From Paraspadella gotoi (Eukaryota > Chaetognatha), in assembly GCA_051294375.1 (NCBI GenBank), contig CM119268.1, positions 1,462,549-1,526,548 of the forward strand: 64,000 nucleotides of DNA. The letters are read 5' to 3'. Under the pieces are notes generated by a model that ran no database searches, had not been told where the DNA came from, and saw nothing but the letters and a program-made list of their open reading frames with translations. Shown here one piece after another: positions 61,860-64,000 of this stretch (positions are counted from its first letter, which is position 1; every line of letters starts with the position of its first letter). A program made the position numbers and the translations under genes.

Positions 61860-62301
61860 GAATGGGAGTAAGTGTAGGAAAGGGACTTAGGAGGAAGGAA
61901 GGCAGGTGAGAGTGGAGGAGGAGGAGGGGAGGAGGAGGGGACGGAAAGGTGACGGGGACATGAGAAGGAGAGGGAGCAGAAGGAGACAGAAGGAGACAGA
62001 AGTACGAGGAGACAGAAGGTCCGTGAATCAAGAGGAGATTCAAGTAATTCAAGGGAAAAGAGGAGAGGGAAAGGAGGAAGAAGAGGAGGAAACGGAACGA
62101 CAACAACAACGACAACTACGAAGATTATGAGGACAAAGACGAAGCGCGAACACGACGACGATTACTACGAAATGACGACGACAAAGACATACGACAAAGA
62201 CACTGGCTGCTCGACAATACAAAACCGGGTGAAGAGGAAATCGAAGCGTCACAAACGGAAAGGGAGAGAGAAAGAGAGAGAAAGAGAGAGTAGAGTAGAG
62301 G

Positions 62302-62347
<46 letters not shown>

Positions 62348-62365
62348 GAGAGAGAGACAGTATTG
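61860..62365 (+). repeat. Homopurine tract, (ACG)-type triplets and (GA)n array
   Basis: Homopurine at about 61,870-62,095, GACGACGA-type triplets at about 62,145-62,200, and (GA)n at 62,255-62,362. No gene is supported. Confidence 0.85.
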
Positions 62366-62677
62366 TAATCTGAGAATATGCAAACGAACCCCGGGCGCTC
62401 AAACTTGTCGGGACTCTAGACTTGAATCTCTTCGCGAGAGACTTCGTCTTCCGGTCTTCGATCAAGCGCCTTCAGGTTTTCTCGTTCGAGCGCTCATCTG
62501 GTCGTCTCATTCTCAAGGTCGGCTTCTTAAAATCTTAGAATCACCGCGCGATTTCGTGAAAGAAAACTTGTATAGATTAAGGATCGATTTTGTTTAATTA
62601 AGATTTAATACTTTTTTCTAAACTCTCCCCCACTAAAATGCCATTTGCGGTTCCATCCACGGTTCCATATTTGTCGC

Positions 62678-62776
62678 CTAGAAATCGATGGCATCGTAAA
62701 TCCCACGATCCTCGACGCCATTGATGCCATAATCGATGCCACCCCCGCTGTGATAACCTATCGTTGCCGGCTGACA
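62678..62776 (-). other. Candidate terminal coding exon
   Basis: A TTTTCCAG acceptor is followed by 32 open codons and a TAG. The peptide is Gly/Asp/Ile-rich and non-repetitive, including GGGIDYGINGVEDRGIYDAI. Composition resembles the true exons. The plus-strand DNA repeats GATGCCAT/GATCC phrases, which could produce this by chance. The gene is not recognised. Confidence 0.25.
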
Positions 62777-63381
62777 CTGGAAAATCCCGCCTTATGAGGT
62801 CATAAAAAGAAAACCGAGGCCGGGGTAGAGAGAGAGAGATAGGACAAAGGGGAGAGAGAGAGAGGACTGAGGGGGAGAAAGAGAGGACAGAGGTGAAAAA
62901 AAAGAGAGGACAAAGGGGGAGAAATGGGGGAGAGAGAATCTTTGTGATAAGAACTCGTCGCTCTTTCGGATTTTATGGGAAGATTCATAAAATTTGATCA
63001 ATATTTAATTTGGAGAAGTTTGATGCGGAGAAGAAGAGATAATTTTTTTTTTTTTTCTAATGAAAATACTTTGGCCGTTAAAATAATCAAATAGGATGAA
63101 TTGCAAATTAAAATTACTTTTTGAACGAAAAGTTTTTCTCTTTCTATTGGATAATGGAAGAATAAATGATATATTTTCTTCAAATAATCGTCATTTTTCT
63201 CATTCGAATCGTTATATCTTGGAAATGTTTCAAGCTCTCTTTCTCTCCGTTCTTCGCTTTTCGGAAAAACGAATTCTTAGAAGAGTTTTATATTCGTTGC
63301 CATGACGACGCCGCCGCTGCCGACGCCGCTGCCTACGCCGCTGCCGATGTGACTCGCTTCTCCTGGCATCCAGTTTCTCAC

Positions 63382-63449
63382 GAGAGTTTTCGTGAATCCG
63401 TCGCCAACTCGAACAGTGATTCTTTCAATTTAGTGAATCGACGCCACAT
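63382..63449 (-). other. Candidate first coding exon
   Basis: ATG at 63,449 opens a frame reading MWRRFTKLKESLFELATDSR up to a strong TC|GTGAGA donor (phase 2). The amphipathic start is of the sort seen in coiled-coil golgin-like proteins, but no family can be named. It could belong with the candidate exon at 62,678-62,776, in the same orientation 600 bp away. Confidence 0.3.
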
Positions 63450-63654
63450 TAGTTAGCAAACTAGCTGCGTCAATGACCGTCTTTATAATGAATTTAAAAA
63501 AAAACAATTTATGGATTAAGTTCGAGAACGAAATATTGGATAAAGTGAAAATAAAAAATAAATATATTTAAATAGTTAAGGATTATCACTAGAAAAGGCG
63601 AAGAGAAAATTTACAAACAAGTCTCGTTGTGACTCCTTCGGTTTTTCATTAATC

Positions 63655-64000
63655 GTCTCACTTTTATTCTTCTTTTCCTTCTCCCTCTTTCCTTCCCTTT
63701 CCTTACCTCTCATTTATTCTTTTCTATCCCACTTCCCCCTCTTCTCCCTTCTCCATCCCCACTTCCCACTTCCCCTCTTCTCCCTTCTCCATCCCACTTC
63801 CCACTTCCCCCTCTTCTCCCCTTCTCCCATCCCACTTCCCACTTCCCCCTCTTCTCCCCTTCTCCATCCCCTCTTCCCCCTCTTTTCCCCTCTTCATCCA
63901 CTTCCCACTTCCCCCTCTTCTCCCCCTCTCATCCCACTTCCCACTTCCCCCTCTTCTCCCCTCTCCATCCCACTTCCCACTTCCCCCTCTTCTCCCTCTC
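63655..64000 (+). repeat. Pyrimidine-rich 35-40 bp minisatellite
   Basis: Head-to-tail units of CCCACTTCCCACTTCCCC followed by CTCTTCTCCC(CT)TCTCCAT, continuing to the right edge of the window. Confidence 0.9.

Noticed and set aside
63296-63312. GTTGCCATGACGAC as a possible RFX X-box
   Set aside because: The right half-site has two mismatches and it does not lie upstream of any supported ciliary gene.

Overview
The window is nuclear DNA of a metazoan, most likely an invertebrate. Genes are split by short introns with GT-AG ends. Exons are GC- and CpG-rich while introns and spacers are AT-rich. The spacers are full of (GA)n, (GATA)n, (ATT)n and Asp-codon trinucleotide arrays, and four short dispersed repeat families recur. 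A full-length 284-residue tropomyosin and a DEG/ENaC channel point to an animal with muscle. The tropomyosin ends in AGY, which I remember from flatworm tropomyosins, so a spiralian or flatworm is a guess only.

Layout. 1-24,700 is almost gene-free: purine-rich and simple-repeat DNA, six N gaps, and a 3 kb segment present twice (about 9.4-12.9 kb and 13.5-16.6 kb). The first copy looks like an unpolished long read of the second. 24,766-24,879 (-) encodes the N-terminal part of an NDUFA4-like small membrane protein. 25,446-39,249 (+) is CFAP61, interrupted by a decayed Ty3/gypsy element (26.5-31.7 kb, -) and by one CFAP61 exon lying on the wrong strand (31,773-32,090). 39,810-42,073 (+) is PPIL6. 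43,252-45,606 (-) is a Rab1-like GTPase. 46,634-50,840 (-) is a DEG/ENaC/ASIC-type channel in eight exons. 51,825-53,481 (-) is an unrecognised type I membrane protein. 53,984-57,170 (-) is tropomyosin in five exons. 57.2-64 kb is mostly homopurine and GA arrays, two tRNA-derived SINE copies and two weak candidate exons.

How the genes relate. CFAP61 and PPIL6 lie head to tail 560 bp apart, and both belong to the motile-cilium gene set. CFAP61 is part of the calmodulin- and spoke-associated complex at the base of radial spokes. The remaining genes (membrane traffic, sodium channel, thin-filament regulator) show no obvious pathway link.

Quality. Single-base indels break CFAP61 at several places. 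Gaps of exactly 25 N and 10 N, and one gap with duplicated flanks, suggest a draft assembly patched with error-prone long reads. Several of the strangest signals may therefore be assembly artefacts; they are flagged as such.
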